64,000 bases of DNA. It comes from CAZTTG01 sp964615935. Its GTDB lineage: Bacteria; Planctomycetota; UBA1135; GCA-002686595. Position 1 is the first letter of the stretch; every line of letters starts with the position of its first letter. The stretch is taken from the NCBI GenBank assembly GCA_964615935.1, contig CAZTTG010000014.1, positions 1-64,000 on the forward strand. The letters run 5' to 3'. Positions 29,485-39,003 of this stretch are shown here, piece after piece. The notes beneath the pieces are model-generated. The model worked only from the letters and a program-made list of their open reading frames with translations, was not told the origin of the DNA and made no database searches. The position numbers and the translations under genes were made by a program.

Positions 29485-31239
29485 TCAGGAGGCGATCACG
29501 AGCTCGATGGCATCGGTCAGCCCGGTCGTGCTCGGGCTCTGCGGATCCCGGTACCAGTACTGGCCGTCCACCTGCACGCCGGGAGCCAGGCTGGGGTCCC
29601 CGCCGCCCTGCATCCAGGCGTTGAAGTCGAGGGAGAAGGTCCCCGAGCAGTCGGCCGGCGGCGGATTGCCGCCGCTGTTCTGGACCGGCGTGCGCCCGAG
29701 GGGCGGCGCGGCGCAGAGGATCCCGCCCTGGAAGGGCAGGTTGTCGCGGCCCGAGAGTCCGTAGAAGAACAGCCCGCTCTTGTCGTTGATCACCATCGAG
29801 GCGGTGATGTCGAAGGGGTTGGGGTCGGAGACGCTCGGAAAGCCCGAGAAGCCGACGGCCGGGGTGCAGCCCTGGGAGTTGACCTTGGCGGTGCAGTAGG
29901 TGACCGGCGGAGGCGGGTCCTGCACGAAGACGTAGGCCGAGCCGGAGTCGGCGCCGGCGTCGTCGTCGTGCATCGCACCGATGAGCGCATCGCCCCCGGC
30001 GAGGGAGACGGACCAGCCGAAGTGGTCATAGTACGCGGCATCGCTCGCCATGAGCTTGGCCTGCTGACTCCAGGCTGCGCCGCTTCGGACGAAGTAGTAG
30101 GCCGAGCCGGTGCCGATGCTCAGGTCATCGTCGTATTTCGCACCGATCAGCGCTGTCTCGCCGGAGAGAGAGACGGAGTAGCCGAAGTTGTCGTAGGCCG
30201 CCGCATCGCTAGCCGTGAGCTTGACCTGCTGGTTCCAGGACGAGCCGGTCCGCGCGAAGACGTAGGCCGCACCCGTCATGTTGCCCGCGTGGCCGTCCCC
30301 GTAGGCGCCGACCAGCGCCGAATCGCCGGAGAGGGAGACGGAGCGGCCGAAGCGGTGACCGGCGGCCGCATCGCTAGCCGTGAGCTTGGCCTGCTGGCTC
30401 CAGACCGAGCCGGTGCTCGTGAACACATAGGCCGAGCCGGACCTTATGCCCGCAAAGTCGTCGAACCACGCACCAACAAGCGCCGTGTCTCCGGATAGGG
30501 AGACGGAGATGCCGAAGCGGTCCTCGGCCCCCGGGTCACTCGCTACGAGCTTGGCCACCTCGTTCCAGACCGTGCCCGTCCGCATGAAGACGTAGGCCGA
30601 GCCGGGTTGGGCGCCCGAGTGCTTGTCCAGGGGCGCGCCGACCAGCGCCATGTCGCCGGAGAGGGACACGGAGTAGCCGAAGGCGTCATCGCCCGCCGCG
30701 TCACTCGCCATGAGCTTGGCCTGCTGGCTCCAGACGGCGCCGGTGCGCACGAAGACGTAGGCCGCGCCGGCGCCCCAATTCACCTCGTCTTCCCAGGGCG
30801 CACCGACCAGCGCCGTGTCGCCCGAGATGGAGACGGTGTACCCGAACCAGTCCTCGGCCTGCGCATCTCTCGCGGTGAGCTTGGCCTGCTGGCTCCAGAC
30901 CGCGCCCGTCCGCACGAAGACGTAGGCCGAGCCGCTGCGGCTTCCGGCATCATCGTCCTGATACGCGCCGACCAGCGCCGCGTCTCCGGAGAGGGAGACG
31001 GATTGGCCGAAGAAATCCTCGGCCGCCCCGTCGCCAGCCGTGACCTTGGCTTCCTCGACCCAGCCTCGGGCGGGGTCCCCGGCCCGTCCGGTTCCGCGGG
31101 GCCCCGGCTGCACCCGGCAGCGCGCTTCCAGGATGGTCTCGCGGGCGGCATCCGCCCGGCCCGGCGATGGCGTGTCGGAGCCCTCGGCCACGACGGCGGG
31201 CGTCAGAACCAGTGCGGCCAGGCCACAGCGAACGAGCAT
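29485..31239 (-). CDS. secreted seven-blade FG-GAP-type propeller protein with lineage C-terminal domain
   Basis: 584 residues. Signal peptide (LVRCGLAALVLTPAVVA), then seven tandem 55-residue repeats with consensus AKLTASDAAA..FGYSVSLSGDTALVGA..DD..G..SGSAYVFVRTG..WSQQ, enough for one seven-bladed beta-propeller, as in integrin-alpha/FG-GAP proteins. The last ~135 residues are a distinct domain beginning TYCTAKVNSQGCTPAVGF and ending GLTDAIELVI; a related domain ends the protease at 49465. Two ATGs lie at 31245 and 31239; the second is preferred because CGGAG stands six nt before it. Probably exported and surface-bound; ligand unknown. Confidence 0.85.
   Translation of the reverse strand: MLVRCGLAALVLTPAVVAEGSDTPSPGRADAARETILEARCRVQPGPRGTGRAGDPARGWVEEAKVTAGDGAAEDFFGQSVSLSGDAALVGAYQDDDAGSRSGSAYVFVRTGAVWSQQAKLTARDAQAEDWFGYTVSISGDTALVGAPWEDEVNWGAGAAYVFVRTGAVWSQQAKLMASDAAGDDAFGYSVSLSGDMALVGAPLDKHSGAQPGSAYVFMRTGTVWNEVAKLVASDPGAEDRFGISVSLSGDTALVGAWFDDFAGIRSGSAYVFTSTGSVWSQQAKLTASDAAAGHRFGRSVSLSGDSALVGAYGDGHAGNMTGAAYVFARTGSSWNQQVKLTASDAAAYDNFGYSVSLSGETALIGAKYDDDLSIGTGSAYYFVRSGAAWSQQAKLMASDAAYYDHFGWSVSLAGGDALIGAMHDDDAGADSGSAYVFVQDPPPPVTYCTAKVNSQGCTPAVGFSGFPSVSDPNPFDITASMVINDKSGLFFYGLSGRDNLPFQGGILCAAPPLGRTPVQNSGGNPPPADCSGTFSLDFNAWMQGGGDPSLAPGVQVDGQYWYRDPQSPSTTGLTDAIELVIAS
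29920..31050 (-). repeat. seven tandem 165-bp coding repeats
   Basis: Seven in-frame units of 165 bp (55 codons) encode the propeller blades. Units are strongly similar at both DNA and protein level, implying recent duplication or gene conversion. Confidence 0.85.
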
Positions 31240-31367
31240 GAGCATCTCCGTGGTGTGGGTGGGGCCTTCAGCATACGGCAGACGCCGTGAAGTGGGTCGG
31301 GATTCGGAGGACGTCGGCCCTCCTCACGCTTCATTCGAGGAGCGAGCGAGCCCGGCGCCGAGGGGGG

Positions 31368-34300
31368 CTACAGCGTGAAGTACTTCGCGCTCGGATGGTG
31401 GCAGACCACCGCCGAGGTCGACAGCTCGGGCCAGAGCTGGTCCCCCTCGCCCATGCGGATCCCGATGCGCTCGGCCTCCAGGAGGTCCAGCAGGACGGCC
31501 TGGTCCTCCACCCGCGGGCAGGCGGGATAGCCGAAGGAGAAGCGGCTGCCGCGGTAGCCCTGCTTGAAGAGGCGGCGGACGTCCTCGGCGTCCTCGCCGG
31601 CGATGCCCAGCTCGGCGCGGATCCGGCGGTGCACGTACTCGGCCAGCCCCTCGGCCACCTCGACCGAGAAGCCGTGCAGGTGCAGGTAGTCCTGGTAGCG
31701 GTCGTCGCCGAACCACTCGCGGGCCACGTCCGAGGCGTGCTGCCCGACGGTCACCGCCTGCAGGGCCACCACGTCGGGCCGGCCGTCGCGCGCGTGGAAG
31801 AAGTCGGCGATGCACAGCCCCTTCTTGGCCCGCTGGCGGGGGAGCTCGAAGCGCGCCGCCTCGCGGCCTTCGTCCTCGGGGTCGAGGAGCACCAGGTGAT
31901 CGCCCTCGGGGATGCAGCGCCAGTAGCCCCAGGCCGCCTGGGGCCGGAGGATCCCCTCCCGCGCGCACTGTCCGGCCAGCCCGCGGTAGATGGGCCGCAC
32001 GTGCTCGTCGATGAAGGCCTTGTACTCCTCGTTGGGACGGCCCTTGCGGCGGTAGTCCCACTGGAACTGGAAGAGGGTGATCAGGTTGACGAAGGGCAGG
32101 ACCTCCTCGAGGTCGATCGACTCCTCGACGCGCGGGCCCAGGAAGGGGGGCTCGGGGTAGGTGATGTCGCGCGGCAGCTCGGCGGCGGCCTGGCGCGGCT
32201 CCTCGACCTCGGGGGCCGGACGGGCCGCCGCGCGCAGGGCGCCCGCCTCGGCGGCCTCCCGCGGCGCGCGGGGGGGCGGGACCCCGGGGACGCCGCGCAG
32301 GATGAGGTCCATGGTGGCCAGGCCCTCGAAGGCGTCCCTGGCGTAGTACACCGGCCCGTCGTAGACCGCCCGGCACTCCTGCTGCACGTAGGAGCGCGTC
32401 AGCGCCGCGCCGCCCAGGATGACCGGAATGCTGAGGCCCCGGCGGCTCATCTCCTCCAGGTTCTCGCGCATGATGAGCGTGCTCTTCACCAGCAGCCCGC
32501 TCATGCCGATGGCGTCCGGCTGGTGCTCGGCGGCGACCTGCAGGAAGCGCTCGATGGGCTGCTTGATGCCCAGGTTGAAGACCGTGTAGCCGTTGTTGGT
32601 GAGGATGATGTCGGCCAGGTTCTTGCCGATGTCGTGCACGTCCCCGCGCACCGTGCCCAGGACGATCCGGCCCCGCGTATTGCCCTCCACGCGCTTCATG
32701 TGGGGCTCGAGGTGGCGCACCGCGGCCTTCATGGTCTCGGCCGACTGCAGCACGAAGGGGAGCTGCATCTCGCCGCTGCTGAAGAGCTCGCCCACCCGGG
32801 CCATCCCGCCCAGGAGATCGGTGTTGACGATCTCGATGGGGGCCTTCTCCCGGCGGGCCAGGTCCAGGTCCTCCTCCAGGCCCTTCTTCTCGCCCTCGAC
32901 GATGCGCCAGCGCAGGCGCTCGAAGACGTCCTCGGGGAGCTCGCGGACCTTGCGCGAGGCCACGTCCACGCCCTCGAACAGCCCCAGGAAGGCCTGCAGG
33001 GGGTCGTAGCCCTCGCGGCGGCGGTCGAAGATCAGGTCCTCGGCCACCACCCGCACGTCCTCCTCGATGCGGTGCAGGGGCTCGATGCGCGCCGCGTGCA
33101 GGATGGCGGCGGTCAGCCCGGCCTCCTGGGCGTGGTGCAGGAAGACCGAGTTGAGCACGTGCCGCGCGGCCCGGTCCAGGCCGAAGGAGATGTTGGAGAG
33201 GCCCAGGAGCAGGCCCACCCCGGGGAGCTCCTCGCGCACGCGGCGGATGCCCTCCAGGGTCTCGACGCCCAGCTGGCGGTCCTCCTCGTTGCCGGTGCAG
33301 ATGGTGAAGGTCAGGACGTCGATGAGCAGATCCTCGGGCCGCATGCCGCAGCCCTCGACGCACAATCCGTACAGGCGCCGGGCGATGCGCAGCTTCTCCT
33401 GCGCGGTGCGGGCCATCCCGTTCTCGTCGATCGTCAGGCACACCAACGCGGCCCCGTGCTCCACGGCGAGCCGGATGACCTCCTCCGCCTTCTCGGGGCC
33501 GTCCTCCAGGTTGATCGAGTTGACGATGCAGCGGCCGCCGCACAGCTCGAGCGCGGCGCGGATCACCGCCGGGTCGGTGCTGTCGATCATCAGGGGCGCG
33601 GCGACGTCGGTGCGGTAGCGCGCCAGCACGCCGCGCATGTCGGCCGCCTCGTCGCGGCCCACGTAGGCGGTGCACAGGTCGATCACGTGGCTGCCGTCGC
33701 GGATCTGCGCCTTGCCCATGCGGACCATGGCGTCGCGGTCCTCGGCCAGCAGGTACTTGCGGAACTTCTTGCTGCCGTTGGCGTTGGCGCGCTCGCCCAC
33801 GTAGAGGATGGAGTTCTCCTGCTCCAGGGCCACCGGGCCGTAGGTGCTGGTGATCGAGGGCTGCCAGGAGGGCTTGCGCGGGAGGGGCGCGCGGCCGTCG
33901 AGGGCGCGCGCGACCGCGCGCATGTGCTCGGGCGTCGTGCCGCAGCAGCCGCCCACCAGGCCCACCCCGTCCTCCTCCACGAAGCGCGTCAGCCAGTCGG
34001 CCAGCTCCCGGGGGGTCAGGGGGTAGACCGTCTCCCCCGCGACCAGCTGGGGCAGGCCCGCGTTGGGGTAGACGCCGATCCGCTTGCGGCAGGTCTGGCC
34101 CAGGAGACGCACGTGCTCGCTCATCTCCCGCGGACCGGTGGCGCAGTTGAGGGCCACCAGGTCCACCGGCAGGGGATCCAGGAGGGCGATGGCCGCCGCC
34201 ATCTCGGTGCCCACCAGCATGGTGCCGGTCACCTCCATGGTGACGCTGACGAGGATGGGAACCCGGCGGCCGAGCTCGTCGCGCGCGCGCGCGGCGCCGC

Positions 34301-34814
34301 TCACGGCGCCCTTGATCTGCAGGGGGTCCTGGCAGGTCTCGATCAGGAGGGCGTCCACCCCGCCCTCGAGCAGGGCGCGGGCCTGTCCGCAGTAGCCGGT
34401 GGCGAGCTCCTGGTAGCCGATCTGATCCAGGGTGGGCAGGCGGCTGCCGGGGCCCATCGAGCCCACGGCGAAGCGCGGCCGCTCGGCGCTCGAGCGCAGC
34501 TCGCAGGCCTCGCGCGCGATCCGGGCCGCCCGCAGGTTGATCTCGTGGCAGCGGTCCTCCAGCTCGAACTCGCGCAGGGTCCAGGGCATCCCGCCGAAGG
34601 TGTTGGTCTCGACCGCGTCGCAGCCCACCTCCAGGTAGGCCTCGTGGATCCCGCGGACGACCTCGGGCCGGGTCAGGTTGATGACCTCGATGCAGTTCTC
34701 GCGACCCAGGTAGTCGCGCTCCAGGTCCAGCTGGGCAGAGTGGATCTGGGTGCCCATGGCGCCATCGAGGATCACGACCCGCCGCTGGAGGGCTTTCAGG
34801 AAGCTGGCGGTCAT
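31368..34814 (-). CDS. metH: cobalamin-dependent methionine synthase
   Basis: 1148 residues; methylates homocysteine from methyltetrahydrofolate via B12. All four modules are present: homocysteine domain (LDGAMGTQI; zinc ligands Cys224 and Cys290-Cys291 in GGCCGTTPEH), pterin-binding domain (YVGERANANGSKKF, LMIDSTDP), cap plus B12 domain (GTVRGDVHDIGKN with cobalt-ligand His727, MSGLLVKSTLIM), and reactivation domain (RFSFGYPACP). A Pro/Ala linker separates the B12 and reactivation parts. ATG 34814 follows the stop of the ArsR/SAM-domain gene by five nt, so the two form an operon and that regulator probably controls metH. Confidence 0.97.
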   Translation of the reverse strand: MTASFLKALQRRVVILDGAMGTQIHSAQLDLERDYLGRENCIEVINLTRPEVVRGIHEAYLEVGCDAVETNTFGGMPWTLREFELEDRCHEINLRAARIAREACELRSSAERPRFAVGSMGPGSRLPTLDQIGYQELATGYCGQARALLEGGVDALLIETCQDPLQIKGAVSGAARARDELGRRVPILVSVTMEVTGTMLVGTEMAAAIALLDPLPVDLVALNCATGPREMSEHVRLLGQTCRKRIGVYPNAGLPQLVAGETVYPLTPRELADWLTRFVEEDGVGLVGGCCGTTPEHMRAVARALDGRAPLPRKPSWQPSITSTYGPVALEQENSILYVGERANANGSKKFRKYLLAEDRDAMVRMGKAQIRDGSHVIDLCTAYVGRDEAADMRGVLARYRTDVAAPLMIDSTDPAVIRAALELCGGRCIVNSINLEDGPEKAEEVIRLAVEHGAALVCLTIDENGMARTAQEKLRIARRLYGLCVEGCGMRPEDLLIDVLTFTICTGNEEDRQLGVETLEGIRRVREELPGVGLLLGLSNISFGLDRAARHVLNSVFLHHAQEAGLTAAILHAARIEPLHRIEEDVRVVAEDLIFDRRREGYDPLQAFLGLFEGVDVASRKVRELPEDVFERLRWRIVEGEKKGLEEDLDLARREKAPIEIVNTDLLGGMARVGELFSSGEMQLPFVLQSAETMKAAVRHLEPHMKRVEGNTRGRIVLGTVRGDVHDIGKNLADIILTNNGYTVFNLGIKQPIERFLQVAAEHQPDAIGMSGLLVKSTLIMRENLEEMSRRGLSIPVILGGAALTRSYVQQECRAVYDGPVYYARDAFEGLATMDLILRGVPGVPPPRAPREAAEAGALRAAARPAPEVEEPRQAAAELPRDITYPEPPFLGPRVEESIDLEEVLPFVNLITLFQFQWDYRRKGRPNEEYKAFIDEHVRPIYRGLAGQCAREGILRPQAAWGYWRCIPEGDHLVLLDPEDEGREAARFELPRQRAKKGLCIADFFHARDGRPDVVALQAVTVGQHASDVAREWFGDDRYQDYLHLHGFSVEVAEGLAEYVHRRIRAELGIAGEDAEDVRRLFKQGYRGSRFSFGYPACPRVEDQAVLLDLLEAERIGIRMGEGDQLWPELSTSAVVCHHPSAKYFTL

Positions 34815-34819
34815 CGGCA

Positions 34820-35755
34820 CTATCGGGACCGCACCCCGCTGGCGACCAGGGTCATGAAGTGGGGGGGCTGCGGGTCGCGTGCGGCGCGCTGGATGGCGAT
34901 CCGGTCGAAGCCGGTCTCCTCCAGCAGGCCGCGCAGGTCGGCCTCGGTGAAGCCGAGGTGGACGTCCTGCTGCTTGTCGCGCACCCACTCCTCGCTGTGC
35001 GCCAGGAGATCCAGGAGCAGGATGCGTCCACCCGGCACCAGGATGCGGCAGGCCTCCCGCAGGGCAATCCGCGGCTCCCGCGCGTGGTGCAGGGCCTGGC
35101 TCATGACGACCACCTCGTGGGAGGCGTCGGGAAGCGGCAGGTCCTCGATCTCCGCCTCCACCGGCTCCAGGTTCTCGAGGCCGCGGGCCTCGGCGCGGGT
35201 CATGAGCTGGACCAGCATCTCGGGCGAGAGGTCCACCGCCGTGACGCGCTCGGCGACCTCGGCCAGCATCAGGGTCAGGAGGCCGTCGCCGATGCCCAGG
35301 TCGGCGTAGCGCACGCGCGGGGCGAGCTGCAGGAGCCCGCGCGTCAGGCCCTCCCAGGTGCGGCCGGGCAGGAGCTGGTCGCCGAAGCTGGCCGCCACCC
35401 GGTCGAAGTAGGCCCGGGTGTCCTGCTTGCGCCGCTCGCGCAGGGCCTCCAGGCCGGCCAGGTCCTTCTGGAACTCGGGGCAGGCGGCGGAGTCCTCCAG
35501 GACCTTCTCGCGCAGGGCGGCGGCCGGCCCGGCGGCCAGGCGGTAGAAGGTCCGGCGACCGGCCCGGCGGTCGGCGACCAGCCCGACCTCCCGCAGGAAG
35601 GTCAGGTGGGTCGAGACCCGGCTCTGACCCAGGTTCAGGACCTCCATGAGGTCGGTGCCCGAGAGCTCCTCCTGGCCGAGCAGGTACAGGATGCGCAGGC
35701 GGTTCTCGTCCGCCAGGGCCTTGAGCAGGCGCGAGGTGCCGGGTAGACCTATCAT
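34820..35755 (-). CDS. ArsR-family regulator fused to SAM-dependent methyltransferase domain (SahR-like)
   Basis: 311 residues. Residues ~5-75 are an ArsR winged helix (SRLLKALADENRLRILYLL, LNLGQSRVSTHLTFLREVGLV) with no metal-binding Cys. A linker helix leads to a class I methyltransferase domain (~145-300): RYADLGIGDGLLTLML binds SAM, then AVDLSPEMLVQL and SQALHHAREP. The architecture and the adjacent metH recall SahR, which senses S-adenosylhomocysteine and represses methionine-cycle genes; the same role is inferred here. ATG 35755 gives a natural N-terminus; the long upstream extension of the frame is noncoding. An AT-rich patch (35765-35780) just upstream may hold promoter and operator. 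Confidence 0.88.
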   Translation of the reverse strand: MIGLPGTSRLLKALADENRLRILYLLGQEELSGTDLMEVLNLGQSRVSTHLTFLREVGLVADRRAGRRTFYRLAAGPAAALREKVLEDSAACPEFQKDLAGLEALRERRKQDTRAYFDRVAASFGDQLLPGRTWEGLTRGLLQLAPRVRYADLGIGDGLLTLMLAEVAERVTAVDLSPEMLVQLMTRAEARGLENLEPVEAEIEDLPLPDASHEVVVMSQALHHAREPRIALREACRILVPGGRILLLDLLAHSEEWVRDKQQDVHLGFTEADLRGLLEETGFDRIAIQRAARDPQPPHFMTLVASGVRSR

Positions 35756-35850
35756 GGCTTGCAGATTGGTTGATTTAGACTGGTCGGACGCGCGCAGTCT
35801 GACACTTGAGGCCGTTTTCGTCCAGGGGGGGCCGGAGCCGGGAGTTTCGG

Positions 35851-35895
35851 GGCTAGTACCGTGTCGGCATGGACAGCTTCCGGAGACCGCCCGGG
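35851..35895 (-). repeat. dispersed 45-bp repeat, copy A
   Basis: 38 of 45 bases match copy B at 38832-38876 in the same orientation; the last 16 (CCGGAGACCGCCCGGG) are identical. Its CTAG holds the TAG that closes the degenerate lipoprotein gene. Confidence 0.7.
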
Positions 35896-38738
35896 GGCTC
35901 CTCCGCCTGGCCGTCACCCGGGCCCCTCTGGGGGCTCGGCGAGGTGTCCACGAACTGGAAGGGCAGCCGAAGGAGCTCCAGGGCCGGCAGCGGCTGATCG
36001 GGCTCCAGGGTGCCCACACCCTGCGCGTCGATGTCGAACATCACGACGAAGCGGAAGAACCGGAAGTCCCGGTTGCCCGGATCGCCGTTGAGGACCGACA
36101 CGTCGTAGGTGCTCACCACCCCGGTCGGGTCCGGCTCGCCGTTCACGTCCGCGACGGTCGCCTCCAGGCTGATCTCGATGCTGGCCGAATCCGGCAGCTC
36201 GTCCAGCTGGCCGTCGGTCGAGGCCCGGAAGAAGACCGGGTACATCACCACCTCCACGCCGCCCGGCGGAGCGAAGGCCGTCAGGGGGCCCCCCTCAGAG
36301 GCCATGGTCAGGGTGAAGGTCTCGAATCCCGGCACCTTGTCGGTCTCGAAGACCGCGCTGGCGATCTCGTAGCGCCGGAAGTCGTTGGGCAGTCCCTGCT
36401 GTCGCAGATCGACCACGAACGACTTGAGCAGGCTGGGGTTGGTCTGCAGGTCACAGGGGCTGCTGGGGCACGCCCTGCAGCACGGCGGCCGCGTCGATCA
36501 CCAGCGCGAAGGGGTCGGTCGGATCGATGTGGGGAAGGCTCGGAGCCGAGCCCAGCGGAGTGACCGGGTGGATCTCGCTCAGATTCGGGATCTGGCCCGC
36601 CACCGCGGTCACCATACCCGTCGTCGGGTCGGTACCCGCGAACAGGAACTGGACCAGGTTTCTGGGATCGGCCGGGTCGTTCACGTCGTGCCCGCCCTCG
36701 CCCAGGGGAATCCATACCGAGCGCGCGATGGAGGTGCGGCCGAAGATCGGCAGCAGGTCGGCCTCGCCGGTCCCCAGCGGGGTCGGCTTGCAGATGTCGA
36801 ACAGGGTCTTGCCGGGGGGAGTGAGGATCCCCGCCTCGCCGGTAGGCGTGTGGAGCTGGATGATCCCCGGCCCCCCGTCGCCTCCCGCACCGGTGACGGT
36901 GCCCTTGCAGCCCAGGGCGGCGTTGTGGCAGGCATCATTGTCGGGCGTGGTCTCCTTGCTCCCCTGGGGGCCGATGGTCGCGCCGCCCTGGTTGTTGACT
37001 CCGGCCCCCCCTGGCCGCCCGTCGCGAAGAGGGCCGGCTTCTTGACCGGCTTGCCGGTGCCGGCCAGCGACTCGGAGAGATCGATGGTCGAGGCGGTCTG
37101 GAGGATCAGGTGTCCGCCCGAGCCGCCCCCGGAGCCGGCTCCCGCCCGGGCCTGGCCGCCACCGCCCTCGCCGCCACCCCCGGTGCCGCCGCGGGCCGAG
37201 ATCCGGCCGTCGGGGCCGAAGGTGATGTCCCCGATGACCAGCATGGTGATCGCGCCGCCGGCCCCGCCGCCGCCGGCGCCCTTCTCGTCGCCGGTCGACA
37301 GGAAGGGGATATGGGGGAAGATCTGGCCGTTGGTGTAGGAGGAGTCGCCTCCGCCCCCTCCCCCGGCGCCCGGCATGGGCGCGTCGAGCTCGCCCAGGGT
37401 GATCTCGAGGGTCACCGGATCGTGCATCGTGCCCCAGAAGTCGTTCTCGTCGTTGAGGCCGAGGAAAGGGCTCGGCCCGGGCTCCCCGCCCTCGGGCGGC
37501 TGGATCTTGGCGGTGGGGTTCTTGGCGCCGAAGGCGTTGTTGCCCCCCCGGAACCCCTTCTCGATGTTGAGGCCGATGAAGGACTCGTCGACGTCCCAGC
37601 CCATCGTCCCGCCGTGGTCGACGAGCTGGTCGTGGCCCATGCGGCCGCCCCCGCCGCCCCCGCCGCGGCGGGCGGTGGCGGTGTTGATGACGTCGTTCCA
37701 GCCGGTCTCACCGCCCTGGCCGCCGCCGTCCGGGACGTTGAAGGCGCCGTAGCCAGTGCCCCCGGAGGGGCTCGATGCACTGGTCAGGGGGCTGCCCACT
37801 CCCCCCTTGCCGCCCCCGGCCTGACCCGGGGCTCCCGGCTCGGGGATGTTGGTCGTGTTCAGGGTGTTGACGCCCATGCTGTCGTTGCCCTCGACGGTGA
37901 TCAGGCCCAGGATCTCCACCTTGCCCGAGGCCAGGATGGTCACCGGGTTGGGGCCCGAGAACTTGAGCCGCGAGCCCTCGCCCACGCGGAAGTTGCGCAG
38001 GTCGAGCACCCCGCCCACCGCTGTCACCTGGGTGGTCGGTATGAAGTTGGGCCCCCCCGTGATGGTCTGGCTGGTGGTGTCGAAGGTGAAGATGTCACCG
38101 TCGGGAATCTGGAAGTCGAAGTTGCCCCCGGGACCCCCGGTTCCGCCTCCCCCCACTCCGCGGATCAGCGGAGCCGGAGGGCCCACCTTGGTGTCGTAGA
38201 AGACCACCGCTGGCGGGTCCGCCTGGTCCGGCGTGGTGAAGGTGAGCGCCAGCCCGTTCTCCAGGCCGCTGCCGCCCGTCGACTGGACCGTGCTGCCGGT
38301 CCCCCCCCCGTTCGCGCTCACGATGAGCTGGTAGGTGCGGACGATTCCCTGGGCCTGGTCGGACAGCAGGAAGCCCGCGTCCGAGAGGTCCGGCAGGGTC
38401 GGACAGCGCGGCTGGAAGACCACCGTCCTGGGCGCCGTCGCCCTCACGAAGAAGGTCCCCGCCACCGGCCCGCCGCTCACCTCGCGAACCTGCACGGTGG
38501 TCTGGCTCACCGACAGGGGGTCGACCGCCTGGCTGAAGGTGAGCTCGATGGGGCGGTTGATCTGCCAGACCTGGTCCTGGGTGACCGTCACCTGGACCAG
38601 AGCGAAGCCCCCCCCGCCACCTCCGCCGCTGCTGCAGCCGGAGGCAGCGAATCCGCTCGCGAGGGCCAGGCTGGCGACGGCGATGATGAGAGCTCGGCGG
38701 CGAGCTCCCGGATGTCCTGCTGCTGTGTGGACCGACAC
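35853..38738 (-). pseudogene. Gly-rich secreted lipoprotein gene with two frameshifts
   Basis: Starts at GTG 38738 (AGAGG six nt upstream), signal peptide with lipobox AASGC followed by a Gly-run, an Ig-like domain (QINRPIELTFSQAVDP, as in Ig_5/BIg-like), then a long Gly-rich beta-helix-like region (GGGKGGVGSPL; KVEILGLITVEGND; GPDGRISARGGTGG) and a C-terminal globular part. Reading is broken twice: one base is missing in the C7 run at 37005-37011, and one is extra in the 4-base run at 36456-36459. The middle ~550 nt continue in another frame (GGATIGPQG, then VNDPADPRNLVQFLFAG), and the original frame resumes (DLQTNPSLLKSFVVDLRQQG). The two shifts cancel, so sequencing error is as likely as decay. 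Confidence 0.75.
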
Positions 38739-38805
38739 GGCAATCCTCTGGTTGCACTCACCAGACCGCGCCGGGGTAGCCCCGCGTCGCCCCAGCCTAT
38801 GGGGG

Positions 38806-38811
38806 ATTGTA
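38806..38811 (-). promoter_or_regulatory. -10 box of the lipoprotein gene
   Basis: TACAAT on the minus strand, 67 nt before GTG 38738. Confidence 0.35.
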
Positions 38812-38831
38812 TCAGAATCCGGGCCGAGCTT

Positions 38832-38876
38832 GGCTAGTAGCGCATCGCCACGGACAGGTGCCGGAGACCGCCCGGG
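38832..38876 (-). repeat. dispersed 45-bp repeat, copy B
   Basis: Direct copy of the repeat at 35851, lying 128 nt beyond the stop of the lipoprotein gene at 39004. Together the copies bracket the 2.9-kb frameshifted gene. Confidence 0.7.
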
Positions 38877-39003
38877 CCGTCCCATCCAAGAACAGGAACG
38901 CCGCCACGGAGCCTCTCAAACGGCGGCACACATGTGGCTCCACCGCCGCCTCGGAACAAGCGCTCCAGGCTCCGCGGAGACAGGGGCCCGCCGCGAGGCG
39001 GAT

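Noticed and set aside
36451..36684. Separate 77-residue protein, or a third TGA-encoded selenocysteine at 36451-36453
   Set aside because: The sequence beyond this TGA in the same frame is not protein-like, whereas a one-base shift continues the lipoprotein sequence. It is a frameshifted fragment.
36456..37011. Programmed ribosomal frameshifting in the Gly-rich lipoprotein gene
   Set aside because: Two shifts in opposite directions would be needed, with no slippery heptamer plus stimulatory structure recognised; error or decay is simpler.
38834..39003. Minus-strand frame ending in GLRHLSVAMRY, similar to the end of the frameshifted lipoprotein
   Set aside because: The likeness comes from the shared 45-bp DNA repeat; upstream the frame is a shadow of the DUF6624-like gene.
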